Positions 1 to 10,900 of a DNA stretch of 64,000 nucleotides are shown here, piece after piece. Position numbers and translations under genes: made by a program. A model generated the notes under the pieces. The model ran no database searches and was not told where the DNA came from. It was given only the letters and a program-made list of their open reading frames with translations. The stretch's first letter is position 1; each line of letters begins with the position of its first letter. The stretch is from Odobenus rosmarus divergens (taxonomy: Eukaryota; Chordata; Mammalia; Carnivora; Odobenidae): positions 1,840,138 to 1,904,137 of the forward strand of contig NW_004450329.1 of assembly GCF_000321225.1 (NCBI RefSeq), in the 5' to 3' direction.

Positions 1-370
1 GCCAGTCTCTTGTGATTTCCTCTTCAGCTGTGTGTCCTCTTATACTCCAATTCAGGGTTATCAAATTTGATCAGGCTTCAGAATCACCTGCTACCTCCTG
101 CAAAAAAGTTGTGATTAAGTATTCTGATGTAAGGCCCAAGAACTTGCATTTCTAACAAGGTCTCAGGAGATGTTCATGCTGGTAGCAAAACGGGAACACA
201 CTGTAGTTCAGTAGTTCAATTTTGTCTAGTTCTTCAAAAGCTGGAGTCAAGTGTGCTTGATATCTATCCCCAGAACTTGGCTGCATGCTTGGCTCAGGGT
301 AGAAACTCAGAAAATTTTACTGAACAGCCAAAGCATATTTGACTGAAAGAGAAGAAGTTAAGTAAGATAC
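1..370 (-). other. Intron sequence downstream of exon C (partial)
   Basis: Begins with the exon C donor GTATCTTAC on the minus strand. It holds a degraded MER5-type element (listed separately) and otherwise unique AT-rich sequence. The next exon is not in the window. Confidence 0.85.
50..190. mobile_element. MER5A-like hAT-Charlie DNA transposon remnant
   Basis: Contains the diagnostic phrases 'TTCAGAATCACCTG' and 'AACTTGCATTTCTAACAAG' in the order and spacing of MER5A. Terminal repeats are degraded. It sits about 180 bp downstream of exon C. Confidence 0.6.
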
Positions 371-501
371 CTGAATGGTAAGCTCTCTTCCCTCGCGGTT
401 AATGTTCAAATGGTGCATCCTTCTGTTGGCAAAGTTCTCTGCATCAATATTGAAAACCTGGGTTTCTTCCTTGCTTAGCTGATAGCGAACCTGTAAGCTT
501 C
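371..501 (-). CDS. CNTNAP5: Contactin-associated protein-like 5, internal exon C (laminin-G domain 4 part)
   Basis: Internal exon of 131 bp on the minus strand. It starts after an AG acceptor preceded by a T-run and ends at a GTATCT donor. The first two bases complete a Gly codon begun in exon B, and 43 codons follow, beginning [12 protein letters not shown] and ending [10 protein letters not shown], so it leaves in phase 0. Sequence style (short beta strands, then [15 protein letters not shown]) is that of the middle of a laminin-G/neurexin domain. CNTNAP proteins are single-pass neuronal adhesion proteins of the neurexin superfamily; this segment would be extracellular, in the last laminin-G domain before the membrane. 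The next exon, which would finish the domain, lies outside the window. Assignment to CNTNAP5 rather than CNTNAP2 or CNTNAP4 rests on remembered family sequence; the family call is firm. Confidence 0.9.
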
Positions 502-637
502 CTTGAAAAAAAATATTAGAAATTAGAATTAAACATAGGATTTATATATATGTATATATAAACATAAAATGCAAAAATGTGATCAGATTATCTTTTAGTT
601 GATCATTACTCTTTTCTAGGGATCTATGTCTCAACCC

Positions 638-808
638 TTTCATTATTCAAATTTTGAAAAATGCTATATTACTCTATGTATATAGTATATAGCATAAACA
701 TGTATATACATATAGCAATATATGTACACTATATACAATATTAATATATATATACCATAAATACTATATAAATTTCATTATTCAAATTTTGAAAAATGTT
801 ATATTACT
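638..808. repeat. 36-bp local direct duplication flanking an AT-rich palindromic core
   Basis: TTTCATTATTCAAATTTTGA and the following 16 bases occur at 638-673 and again at 773-808 with one mismatch (C to T). The 99 bp between are almost pure alternating TATA/GTATAT sequence. Confidence 0.9.
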
Positions 809-860
809 ATAGCAACTGGGTCCATACAGAAAATCCTAAGTATAGGTACAAAATTAGTGC

Positions 861-881
861 GTGTGTGTGTGTGTGTGTGTG
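861..881. repeat. (GT)n microsatellite
   Basis: Ten uninterrupted GT units plus a G. Confidence 0.95.
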
Positions 882-1814
882 ATGAAAAACCATAATTCCA
901 GGTTGGAAAATAAAACAATCACAAGTCTATTGTGTAATTGGATTGTGAAAATTTTAATAAGATAGAGTCCTTTTCCATTCTCTCTTCAATTCCTACTATT
1001 TCTTATAATTCCTTTTCTTCCTGATTGCCTTCATGGAATTTCATAATACATAATGTGAAATAAGATTGTAAAATAATCTAAGCCACAATAGAGGAAAAAT
1101 CTTTGGCCTATTAAACTGATACACAATTGAATCAGTTGATACAAGAACCTCTATAACTAATGCTGGTTTTCCTGGTTCGCTCTCTCCTTTTGGCTCTATT
1201 ATTGTTTGGGTTTTTATCACTTAAATATGAATAATAGCTCTGTAGCAGTGGCATATTTGGTACTGAGAGGAGTTGAGCTGTGGTGGTGGTGCAAATGTGT
1301 AGGTGTAGGGCAAGGGGACCTGGCGACAGCCAGCCTATGGTAAAGAAACACACATTGTGTGCACTAGTGGGCTGTTGGATGGCAAGCTCTTCCATACTCC
1401 TTCCAATTCTGAGAATCTGGGCATGTTCATATTTAATTCAATACAATAAACTAAATTAGCATGTGATAATGTGTGTCAGGTATGGTGATGAGTACCACAT
1501 TCCTTGAGGGTATTTGGACTCTTACCATCCCACTGTCTGAGTAATTCATCTGCATACATATTCTGTGTGCATTTGTTCATTTTAAAAATCACTTCTATTT
1601 TATACATCTTCTCTAACACTTGCCTCACAATCATCTATCTTACATATTAATAATCTCATAGGGATTCTGCCTATCAAAGTATTCTGAAGCTTCCCAACAT
1701 CACAGTTTATGTCTAAAATATTTCAACCAGTTCTTCTAGAGCCATACAAATATTGATCTCAATTTCTTAGGAGTTTTGATGCAATCAATATCTTCTACTC
1801 CTACAGGCCCTGTG

Positions 1815-1956
1815 CTCATCTCTACCCTAGCAGGTACTGGGCTGTGTTATTTGTATAGTCACTTGTCTTTCACACAAATCTGTAAGCTCCTTGAGGATCT
1901 GCACATATTTTAGATTCCTAGTGTCTGGACCATAGTAAATACTCAGTAAATTTTAA
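1815..1956 (+). mobile_element. LINE L2 3' end
   Basis: Shows the L2 tail order: 'TAAGCTCCTTGAGGATCTG', then a 'GTGTCTGGACCATAGTAAAT' counterpart of the consensus 'cctggcacatagtag', then ACTCAGTAAAT. Confidence 0.65.
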
Positions 1957-2118
1957 AGGAAGGAAGCAAGGAAGGAAGGCAAGGAAGGAGGGAGGCAGGG
2001 AAGGGGAGGGAGGGAGTAAGGGAGGGTGGGAAGATGGAAGGAAGGCAGGCAGGCAGCAAGGAAGGAAGGAAGGAAGGAAGGAAGGAAGGAAGCAAAGAAG
2101 GAAGGAAGGAAGGAAGGA
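1957..2118. repeat. (GGAA)n microsatellite
   Basis: About 160 bp of GGAA/GGGA/GGCA units, purest at 2060-2118. It starts directly at the L2 3' end, as often when a LINE tail seeds a microsatellite. Confidence 0.95.
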
Positions 2119-2550
2119 CCAACAAATTCAGTGGGGTTTAGAAAATTTTTACATCTGAAGAAATAACTCCTCTGAAATAGTACAAATCTAGGTGATACAT
2201 ATTCTCAATAAATCCAGAGACCAATGAATTATTCTTAGAAACTGTTTCACCTTGGTATTTATTGGCCCAAAGTTGGGAGAAACCCTGGAGAATACGAGTG
2301 GCATGCTTAAGGAACTGGATAATTCCTGAAGGCCCCCTCTAGAATTTAGTAGTGTCTGCACTAGTTTATCCTCCTGCATCTGAGGCTGTGATGTTTCAGG
2401 GAATTCATTCAGGTTTGGATTCCAACCAACTGCCCTCAAAATTTTGTCTCTCGTTAGCATTTAAGGTTTATCTCTTTCCCATGCACCTGGATTTGCCTTA
2501 TATATCTAGTCCAGTGTTTTTCAAATTGGTTTTAAATTAGAACACTATTT

Positions 2551-2653
2551 GGGCACCTGGCTAGTTCAGTCAATAGAGTGTACAACTCTTGACCTCAGTG
2601 TTGTGAGTTCAAGTCCCATACTGGGTGTAAGATTACTTAAAAATTTAAAATAT
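2551..2653 (+). mobile_element. SINEC, old short (SINEC_b-like) copy
   Basis: tRNA-related head 'GGGCACCTGGCTAGTTCAGT' followed by 'TGTGAGTTCAAGTCCCATAC' and 'GATTACTTAAAAATTTAAAA'. Lacks the CT-rich middle of the longer SINECs, so it resembles the short older subfamily. Confidence 0.75.
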
Positions 2654-3207
2654 TCAACAAAATAGAATGCTTCATTCAAATGAAATCTAAAGTGAAATTT
2701 ATAGAAAACAGAAAAAAAAAAACAACCCTGGATCTTCTTGAGTTGAAGTAAGAGTGGGAGGCTACCTCTAGGCTGCTGTTGCCACTGTCCTCTCTCCCTC
2801 CACCCACCTTTACCCCACAACCTCATGTTGGCCAAAAGAACTCTTTGGTCTCCCAGCAGCATAGTAGAAAACCTTGCCTCTTCAAAGTAACAACTCAGCC
2901 TACCAGGATTTGGTTACATCTGTTCTGGACAGCTTTGTATCACTCATGTGCACCCCATAGGACAGCCCACAGAACAGTCTCTCCCTGCAGTCCTGACCAC
3001 TGGGACCCCACACTCCAAATACCCATAGGTGCATAGATTTGACAAGCTTACAGTTGGATTTGCCTAGGCTTTAAGTTGATCAGTGACAGATTTTCTGTAC
3101 ATATCTATGTGGATGTAGCTGCCTGAAGAGAGAGACCTTCAGGTTAAGGAGAAGGCAAGCTCCCCTTGGAAGATGTTGGACTTATTTTCTTTCTTTCTTT
3201 TTTTCTT

Positions 3208-3470
3208 AAACAACATATATTTATTTTCTCTGGACAATAGATCTGGATGCTAGAAGAGCAAAATGTTTTCTTAAAGGCTCTAGGCTAGGATATTTTTATG
3301 CCTCATCTTAGCTTCTGGTGGATGCTGGCAATCTTGGCATTCCTTGGCTTGTAAATGCATCACTCTGATGTCCTTTGCCTTCACATGACCTTCTCTCTGT
3401 TTCTCTCTGTTGACCCTATTTTCACATCTACTCTAATACTCAAAAGGACACCACATACCATTTGTAAGTC
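3208..3470 (-). mobile_element. MaLR (MLT1-like) solo LTR fragment
   Basis: Contains 'GCTGGCAATCTTGGCATTCC', 'TTGGCTTGTAAATGCATCAC' and 'AAAAGGACACCA', typical of a reversed ERVL-MaLR LTR. Non-coding and degraded. Confidence 0.6.
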
Positions 3471-3654
3471 ATTGTATTATTCGTATCCTGCTTGACAAGT
3501 GTCTACTCATAAAAATGGAAAAATATGAAATAGAAACTCAAAACTGAAAAGTCCAAATAATATCTAGTTGAATTCCTTGAGTTGGGCCTTAGGGTAAAGA
3601 TTCTTCCATGTCAGTTATTCCAAAACATCATTTTGTTTTCTTTTTTCTAACTGG

Positions 3655-4400
3655 TTGCCACTTTTCCAGTCCCTACTCGACTGTCTTCCACACTGCCACT
3701 AGTGTGAGTATTATAACACATATTCAGTCATGTGACTCTAGCACTTAAAAAAAATTCTAAGCCTCCTTAATTCTACACCATATATTCCAACTTCTTAGCC
3801 TGATGTACGAAGCCTTTTTTTTTTAACCTTTCCAACTTTATCACATACATATTTTTCATATCTGAATCATACCTGAACACTCAGCATCTCTCCAGATAAT
3901 GCCCTTCTTTACCTCTGTGTGTTTTTCTTTTCCTTTGTCTCCTCATCTGCCTGGCAAGCTCCTCTCATTCTTTAAAACCCAGCTCACGTGACCCAGATCT
4001 TCACTAACCTCTAAGACTAGCATAATCTTTTCTTTTACTATATTGCCACTATGCTCACTTTTAGTAACAAACCCAATTCATCATGTTTTTTTTATCTTTT
4101 TTTTAAGATTTTATTTATTTATTTGAGAGAGAGAATGAGAGAGAGAGAAAGAGCATGAGAGGGGGGGAAGGTCAGAGGGAGAAGCAGACTCCCTGCTGAG
4201 CAGGGAGCCCAATGCGGGACTCAATCCTGGGACTCCAGGATCATGACTGGAGCTGAAGGCAGTCGCTTAACCAACTGAGCCACCCAGGCGCCCCTCCAAT
4301 TCATCATGTTTATTTTGTGTTTCCTCTTGAACTTAAGGTCCCCTAAGAAGGATAGTTGCTTATTCATCTTTGTGTCTACAAAGTACAACACAGGGTTTGC
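3655..4400 (+). mobile_element. LINE L2 fragment interrupted by a SINEC
   Basis: L2 3'-region phrases (TCATGTGACTCTAGCACTT, AAACCCAGCTCACGTGACC, TAAGGTCCCCTAAGAAGGA) run in order on both sides of the SINEC at 4089-4295. Confidence 0.6.
4089..4295 (-). mobile_element. SINEC insertion with 16-bp target-site duplication
   Basis: Full-length carnivore SINE in minus orientation: poly-T, AAGATTTTATTTATTT, GA-rich middle, 'GAGCCACCCAGGCGCCCC' end. The identical 16-mer CCAATTCATCATGTTT flanks it at 4073-4088 and 4296-4311. Confidence 0.95.
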
Positions 4401-4642
4401 TATCTTAAGTCTCCAGAAGATTTTTTTTTTTAATAAAAATCCACTCTGGAGAATTTTATTACCACTGCACCAAAATTATAAACTAAAAAATTACTCGGTG
4501 CCTAATGTGTGCCAGATACTAAATAAACAAATAGTTATAATGTTATAGTTCTATTTTTAAGAAGTTTATAATCTAGTTGAAAGCAAAAGCAAGGTCATAC
4601 ATGCCTACTATATTTTAGACATTAAATCCTGTACTAAAGATA

Positions 4643-4841
4643 TTTCTTTTCTTTTTTTTAAGATTTTATTTTATTTGAGAGAGTGAAAGAGAGCGAGAGA
4701 ATGAGTGGGGGGGCGGAGGCAGAGGGAGAAGCAGACTCCCCGCTGAGCAGAGAGCCCAATGTGGGGCTGGATCCCAGGGCTCCAGGATCATGACCTGACC
4801 TAAAGGCAAACACTTAACTGACTGAGCCACCCAGCCACCCC
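4643..4841 (-). mobile_element. SINEC, full length
   Basis: Poly-T with AAGATTTTATTTTATTTGAG at the low end and 'TGAGCCACCCAGCCACCCC' at the high end. It sits at the low edge of the pyrimidine tract that ends in another SINEC head (5150-5259). Confidence 0.93.
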
Positions 4842-4849
4842 TAAATATG

Positions 4850-5148
4850 TTTTCTTTCTTTCTTTCTCTCTTTCTTTCTTTCTCTTTTCTTTCTTCTCTT
4901 TCTTCTTTCTTTCTTTCTCTTTTTCTTTCTTCTCTTTCTTCTTTCTTTCTTTCTTTGCTTTCTTCTCTTTCTTTCTTCTTTCTTTCTTTCTTTCTTCTTT
5001 CTTTCTTTCTTTCTTTCTTCTTTCTTTCTTTCTTCTTCCTTCCTTCCTTCCTTCTTTGCTTCCTTCCTTCCTTCCTGTCTTTTTCTTTCTTTCTCTTTCT
5101 TTCTTTCTTTTTTCTTTCTTTCTTTCTTTTTTCCTTTCTTTCTTTCTT
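4850..5148. repeat. (CTTT)n polypyrimidine microsatellite, about 300 bp
   Basis: Almost purely C/T on the plus strand, with CTTT, CTTTT and CCTT units. It joins the tail side of the SINEC head at 5150-5259, so it is probably an expanded SINE tail. It gives spurious long open frames on both strands. Confidence 0.95.
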
Positions 5149-5149
5149 G

Positions 5150-5259
5150 TAGGCTCCATGCCCAGTGTGAAGCCCAATGAAGGGCTTGAACTCAAGATCC
5201 TGAGATCAAGACCTGAGCTGAGATTCAGATGCTTAACTGACTGAGCCACCCAGGTGCCC
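5150..5259 (-). mobile_element. SINEC head and body, tail expanded into the adjoining microsatellite
   Basis: Read on the minus strand it begins 'GGGGCACCTGGGTGGCTCAG' and passes through 'CAGGTCTTGATCTCAGGAT' to 'GGGCATGGAGCCTACAAG', where the GAAA-type tail begins. Confidence 0.9.
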
Positions 5260-5338
5260 CAAGATATTGATATTTTTTAATCAAATCCTCATATCAGGAA
5301 ATAGATTTTCAGGGAGGTAAACAGCTACACAAATAAAT

Positions 5339-5391
5339 AAGAAGAAGAAGAGAAGAAGGAGAAGAAGAAAAAACTAGAGAAGGAGAAGAAG
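5339..5391. repeat. (GAA)n-rich purine microsatellite
   Basis: GAA/GGAGAA units with one interruption (ACTAG). Confidence 0.9.
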
Positions 5392-5571
5392 ATTCAAACT
5401 CAGAGGTAAAGAATTTTAAAGTATATGTTCCTTCCAATATAGCACTCTGACTCCAAAGAGATGTGTGGTGGGTTAGATGGATGAGTGGATGGACAGAGAA
5501 GTGGATGGTGGAGCAAAGGGAAAGGTAAATGATTTGACAGAACATACAGAATACACATTTTGTGAATTCAA

Positions 5572-5690
5572 AATGATGATGTATGTAAGTGACGAATCAT
5601 CGAATTCTCCTGAAACCAATATTGCACTGTATATTAGCTAACTAGAACTTAAATAAAATCTGAAAACAAAAACAAAAACGATGAGCAGTT
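5572..5690 (+). mobile_element. L1 3' end (carnivore type)
   Basis: Phrases 'AGTGACGAATCATCGAATTC', 'CTCCTGAAACCAATATTGCA', 'GCTAACTAGAACTTAAATAA' followed by an A-rich tail to 5680. This is the terminal segment of carnivore L1 3' UTRs. Confidence 0.8.
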
Positions 5691-6482
5691 AAAGGGTTGA
5701 GGTAATAAAGTATTTTTCAGAGAAAGAGGTTTGCTGCAGGAAGGTAGAAGTTAGCTAGGAAGATAAAACAGAACAAAATATAAGGAGATATGCTTAGGCA
5801 GTTGTAGAGATTTAAGAACAATGCTGCTGAAATTTACCATGTTTGAAGCAGTAAAACTGTAGGCCATTAGCACTGATGAGAATATTAGCAGACATGCACC
5901 CAACTAACGTTCTGATTTTGAAAGATGGAAAAATTGAGACCTGTACCTTGAGTGAGAACTTGGAAGAGATTAGTAGAGAGGCCAGGTAGAGAAGCTCACA
6001 CTAGAATGACAAAGAATCTAGACTTGTTCTTGTAAAGAGGCGTCCCATAAAGGACTTTAGACACATGTGTGACTAGTCTGATGTACAAAAGTAGTATCTC
6101 AAGAAAATTAGCCTGCACACCCAGTGTGCATGCCAGATCTAAAGGGTCTTCCATGAGCATGACCAGGTCTCACAAGATCAAAAGAGACACCCATGGAGGT
6201 ACTGGACCATCGCTGTAGAGTCCATTCTTGTATTTCTATCCATAGATTATTGTCAGTTTCTTTCTTTATCATTTCACATTGAAAGCAGGAGCTCTTCTAC
6301 AATGTTGAATCTTTTCCATTCCCTATCAGTCCCTATCACTCCCAGACTTGTGTGGCTTCCTGTACACCTTCAGCTTCTACTAATCAGACCATTCTCACCA
6401 ATTAGCTTCTGTTCTATCTCCACTGCCCCACCCAGTGGCACCACCCATCTACTGGTTGCTCATGTCAGAATTCTAGGAGTCA

Positions 6483-6684
6483 GGGGTGCCTGGGTGGCTC
6501 AGTTGGTTAAGCGTCTGCCTTCGGCTCAGGTCATGATCCCAGGGTCCTGGGATCAAGCCCCACGTCGGGCTCCCTGCTCAGCGGAGAGCCTGCTTCTCCC
6601 TTTCCCTCTGCCTGCCGCTCTGCCTACTTGTGCTCTCTGTCTCTCTGTCAGATAAATAAATAAATAAATAAAATCTTTAAAAAA
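6483..6684 (+). mobile_element. SINEC insertion with 14-bp target-site duplication
   Basis: Head GGGGTGCCTGGGTGGCTCAG, CT-rich middle, (AAAT)n tail and A-run. AATTCTAGGAGTCA is duplicated exactly at 6469-6482 and 6685-6698. Confidence 0.96.
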
Positions 6685-6944
6685 AATTCTAGGAGTCATC
6701 CTTGTTTTGTTGGTTTCCTTCACTAGCACCCCTGCATACATGATGCACACACAAGTCATCAGCAACCATCTGGTCTCTACAAAGTAAATCCTGCATCTCC
6801 ACATTTCTTTGCAGCTCAACCACCCCATTCTCATTTAATCTATGACTGACTCTCACTTGGACTACTGCAGCACATCTAAAGTCATCTCCCATATTCTAGT
6901 CTTACTCCTTGTCCCCACACCTATCCATTCTCTACACATCTGTC

Positions 6945-7320
6945 AAATAAGCTTTTGAAATTTTGATGTCACTGATTAAAATATTTTAATAGCTCCCCAA
7001 TACACTTAGAATAAAATCCAAAGTATTTGTCATGGCCTTCAAATCTTATATGATCTTCTTCTATACCTCTTTGATTTTATTGCATTCCACATTTGCCCTT
7101 GCTCACTAAGCTCCAACTACTATTGACCTACTTTATGATCTCTTATGTGACAAGTTTACTCCTGTGTTAGAGTCTTACACCTGATTTTCTCTCTACCTGT
7201 AATGTTCCTCTTACAGATCTTTGCCAAAAGTTCTCTCCTCACTCATGGATCTGATGTGATCCATACAACCATACCTTTTATACCCATACATCCTTACTTT
7301 AGCACCTCCATGTAACAAGG
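6945..7320 (+). mobile_element. LINE L2 fragment
   Basis: Matches the order of the L2 3' region: 'AATAGCTCCCCAATACACTT', 'AATAAAATCCAAAGTATTTG', 'CATGGCCTTCAAATCTTATA', then 'ACCTGTAATGTTCCTCTTAC' and 'CCAAAAGTTCTCTCCTCACT'. Confidence 0.7.
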
Positions 7321-7468
7321 TTTTCCAAACTGTTGTCATGATTGATTAGTGCATCATGGAATCAGTAAACAGAACTCAGGATTTGTTATTGCTAATAATT
7401 TCAACCCCTCCATAATTACAATTAAAGCCTCTCACTCTCTGAATACAGCCTTCTCCCTTTCTGGCTCC

Positions 7469-7524
7469 TTTTTTTTTTTTTTTTTTTTTACTCTTTCTTT
7501 CTTTTTCTTTTTTTTTTAAGATTT

Positions 7525-7557
<33 letters not shown>

Positions 7558-7663
7558 TTTCTTCTTTCTTTCTCTCTTCTTTCTTCTTTCTTTCTTTCTC
7601 TCTTCTTTCTTCTTTCTTTCTTTCTTTTTTTCTTTCTCTCTCTCTTTCTTTCTTTCTTTTTTT
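7469..7663. repeat. Poly-T plus (CTTT)n microsatellite
   Basis: 21 T's at 7469-7489, then CTTT/CTTCTTT units with one embedded AAGATTTT. It abuts a minus-strand L1 3' end, so it is likely the grown tail of that element. Confidence 0.93.
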
Positions 7664-7800
7664 AATTATGTTCAGTTAGCCACTGTATAGTACATCATTG
7701 GTTTTTGATGTAGTGTTCAATGATTCATTAGTTGCATTTAACACCCAGTGCTCATTTGATTCCCTTCTTCTAATGCCTATATTTCCATAATCTCTGGTGT
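7664..7800 (-). mobile_element. L1 3' end (carnivore type)
   Basis: Contains 'TTATGTTCAGTTAGCCACTG', 'TATAGTACATCATTGGTTTT' and 'TTAACACCCAGTGCTCATTT', characteristic of the reversed L1 3' UTR. Confidence 0.75.
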
Positions 7801-8579
7801 AAGAATTAATCTCACCAACTACTTGGTGTTTCTCATCCCCTTCACATCCTCTTTTTTCTCCTGACCCAGCTCAAACTGCCTGGTCCATCACTGTAAATCA
7901 TCCTCTCTGACAGGGTCTTAATCCCCTTGGCTACTCTTTACTGAAGGGACATATTTGCTTGGTAGAATTGTAACTATTAAAATGCAACCTATGCTTTCTC
8001 TACTCCTGCCCGGTTTAGCTGGCAGAAGACAATACAAATCATGCAGACTGCTTGTAGGCCACTTCATATTCATCCCCAACTTCAAGTGGGTCTTTCTTAT
8101 GTCCTCTCTCTCAGTGCATTTACTAAGTCAGTGTACCTGCTGGCTCAGACAGTTCTTTAATGTCTTCTCTTCTATCCTCTGGCCCCCAACTCTGCCTTCT
8201 TCCCCACTCTCAGCTGATGTCTCCTGCTCCTCCAAGAAAACTGAAGCAACCAGAAAAGAACTCCCACAATCTCCTGACACCATATTTACTAACCTATCAA
8301 TTTCTAAACCCATATGTTCTACCTTATATTATTTAACTTAGATAAACTGTTTATGATTCCACCTAATATCATTTTATGCATTCCTTCTCATCCTCCTCAT
8401 GTACTTGAAGACATCACTCAGGCAACATCCCCCTTCCTTTACAATTTTTTGTTTCATCCTCTGTACTACTTCATTCCCATTAGCATTTTTCCTATATTAA
8501 GGGGGAAAATTAAAAGAAAACACTTCAACCTTTTTTAACTTTAGCCATTGCCATACTTCTCTGTTCTCTTCTAATCTGT

Positions 8580-8985
8580 AATAAAACTTCTGAGGCTATA
8601 TCTATATTTCCTGTCTCCAATTCCTCTCTCCCATTTACTTTTAAACTCCTTCCAGTAAGATTTCACCCCTGGGTCTCTACTAAAACTTCTATTGCTAAGG
8701 TCATTAATGACCTTCATGTTGCTAAATCCAATTTTCCACTCAAAATCCCCATCTTAAATCTCCTTAACATTCTATACAGGTCACTCTCTTCTCTGTAAAA
8801 CTCTTCATTTAGCTTCCAGAACATTCTCTTTCCTAGTTTCCTTCCTTCTTCACTGGTCATCCTTCTCCCTCTTCATCACTGATTCCTCTATTTCCCCTTG
8901 CCCTCTTAATGTTGAAGTCCCAAGTCTCAATCTCTGGACTTTTCTCTATCAAAACTCACTGCCTTGACAATTTCATCCAGTGTTA
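8580..8985 (+). mobile_element. LINE L2, part of the reverse-transcriptase region
   Basis: Contains 'ATTGCTAAGGTCATTAATGA' followed by 'CCTTCATGTTGCTAAATCCA', the L2 RT-region signature, decayed with stops in all frames. The element continues after the MaLR insertion (9440-10520). Confidence 0.6.
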
Positions 8986-9435
8986 TGGTTCCAATATTCT
9001 CTTTTTGGTTTCTTAGAATTGCTGTTACACTTAGTTTGGGAAGCCAGACGTTTGAAAGCAAAGTGTCAGCATTTCCACACTTCTCCTGAAGACTTTAGGG
9101 GAAAATCTTTCCTGCCTCTTCCTAGTTTCTGCTGGGACCTGACAATCTTTGGTGCTCCTTGTCTTATAGCTGCATCATTTCAATCTCTACTTCTACTGTC
9201 ATGTCACATGTCTTTCTCTCTATGTGTCTCCATATGTCTATGAGTCTATGTATCATTATCCCTTCTTCTTATAAAGACACCAGTCATTGGATTTAGAATC
9301 CACTCTAATCCAGCATGACTTAATATCTTAACTAATTAGCTGTGTTAGCTGTGTTAAGACACTATTTCTACATAAAATCACATTCTGATGTTCTGAGGTG
9401 AATTTGGAGGGACACTACTGAACCCAGCATATTAT
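8986..9435 (-). mobile_element. MaLR (MLT1-like) LTR inserted in L2
   Basis: Reversed MaLR phrases: 'TCTTATAAAGACACCAGTCA', 'TTGGATTTAGAATCCACTCT', 'AAATCACATTCTGATGTTCT', 'GGAGGGACACTACTGAACCC'. L2 sequence lies on both sides. No clear 5-bp duplication remains. Confidence 0.65.
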
Positions 9436-9439
9436 CTAA

Positions 9440-10520
9440 ATGTAGACCAATTCCAAATTTTTATCTCCAGATTGGTCTTCTTCCCTCATCTGCAGTCTGC
9501 TTTATACAATTACTTTTTCAACATCTCTACTTAGATGCCTAATAACCTCAAACTTTAATATGCCCAAAACCAAATTCATGATCCTCTTTTCTAAACCTGT
9601 TTCTTCCATAACTTCCCACCTCAAGGAGTAGCAAGCCTCTACTTCCAGGTGATTGGCGCAAAAATCTTAGGACCACCCCATGTCTTTTTGTCTCATACTC
9701 TATTTCTAGTAGGTATGACATACTTTTATGCACCCCTTTCAAAATATATGCTGAGTCCAACTGTTTCTTTACCTCCATCAATTCCATTATTAGCACACTC
9801 ATCCAAACAGCCAACATTTCTCATCCAGATTATTTCAATAACCTCCTAACTACTCCTCTTCTATCCTTAGCCCCTTATAGACTATTCTTACCAGAGCATC
9901 TAGAACAATCCTGTTATAAACAAATCAGATGTATAAATCATATAAATCAGTATAAATCAGATCAATCGCTATAAATCAGTATAAATCAGATCAATCACTC
10001 CCCTGCTCAAAGCACTTCAATGACTCCTTATCTTACCCAGACTAGAAGGCAATGTCTTTATTGTGATTATAGGGTCCTATGGCTTTCATTACTTATTTTT
10101 CCTCATCACCTACCCCATTTCCCCTTCTAACTGGGGTCCAGTCACAATGCTTCCCTTAACAGTTCTCAAACCACAAGGATACATCTGTCTCAGACTTTCC
10201 ATTCTCAGTTTTCTCTGCCTGGAATGCTTTTCTCTGGATATACACATGGCTCCCCAACAATCCTAACCCCACCCCACAAATCCTCCAAGGCTTTGCTCAA
10301 ATACCACCTGTTGAAAGAGTTCTCTGATAGTCATGTTAAAAACTGTGAGGCCCTGGCCTCACTTACACATATTCCTGAACTCTTTACCCTGCTCTTCCCT
10401 CTCCCCGCACAGAGCTTATCACCTTGTAACATTTTGCTTATTGTTAATATTTATTATTTATTGCCTATCTCCCTACTCTAGAATGTAAGTTCCATGAAGG
10501 CAGATATTTAATAAAATGGA
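9440..10520 (+). mobile_element. LINE L2, 3' portion through the end
   Basis: Runs colinear with the L2 consensus: 'ACATCTCTACTTAGATGCC', 'ATGCCCAAAACCAAATTCAT', 'TCACTCCCCTGCTCAAAGCA', 'TCTGCCTGGAATGCTTTTCT', 'AAGGCTTTGCTCAAATACCA' and 'AATGTAAGTTCCATGAAGGC'. Contains a 29-bp internal duplication. Confidence 0.75.
9941..9998. repeat. 29-bp tandem duplication within L2
   Basis: TATAAATCAGTATAAATCAG plus ATCAATCGC (9941-9969) is followed at once by the same unit with one change, G to A (9970-9998). Confidence 0.95.
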
Positions 10521-10689
10521 AGAATCCAAAACAGAAAATATGAGTATTATTCAATATACTTAGGGGAAATATTGTTTTAGTCATACAAACTGATTCTGAG
10601 TCACTATATAAAAATATTCTTTACATAGATTTTGGTTAGACACTATAGAAGGGTCTGTTTATTTCAAATAATTAGTTTTTAGAGTACTT

Positions 10690-10900
10690 ATCACCATCCT
10701 GCTCTTTTCTTAATTCATATATTTTTAACTTGTTTAGTGATTTTCATTATCCATTTAATTGTAAGCTCCATGAAAACTGAACTTTACTTGTATTTTTTTC
10801 CTGAGATATATCCTGTGTTGAGAAAAAAATGCCTAGCATATAGTGGGGGGGCTCAATAAATATTTATTGATTTTTTTAATTGAATGAGTGAATGGTATTG
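10690..10900 (+). mobile_element. LINE L2 3' end
   Basis: 'TGTAAGCTCCATGAAAACTG' then 'TGCCTAGCATATAGTGGGG' then 'GCTCAATAAATATTTATTGA' is the canonical L2 terminus. Confidence 0.75.

Noticed and set aside
1943..2125. Pro/Ser/Leu repeat frame
   Set aside because: Translation of the GGAA microsatellite on the reverse strand.
4800..5249. 149-codon Lys/Arg/Glu-rich minus frame and Ser/Phe/Leu-rich plus frame
   Set aside because: Translation of the CTTT/GAAA microsatellite and SINEC head.
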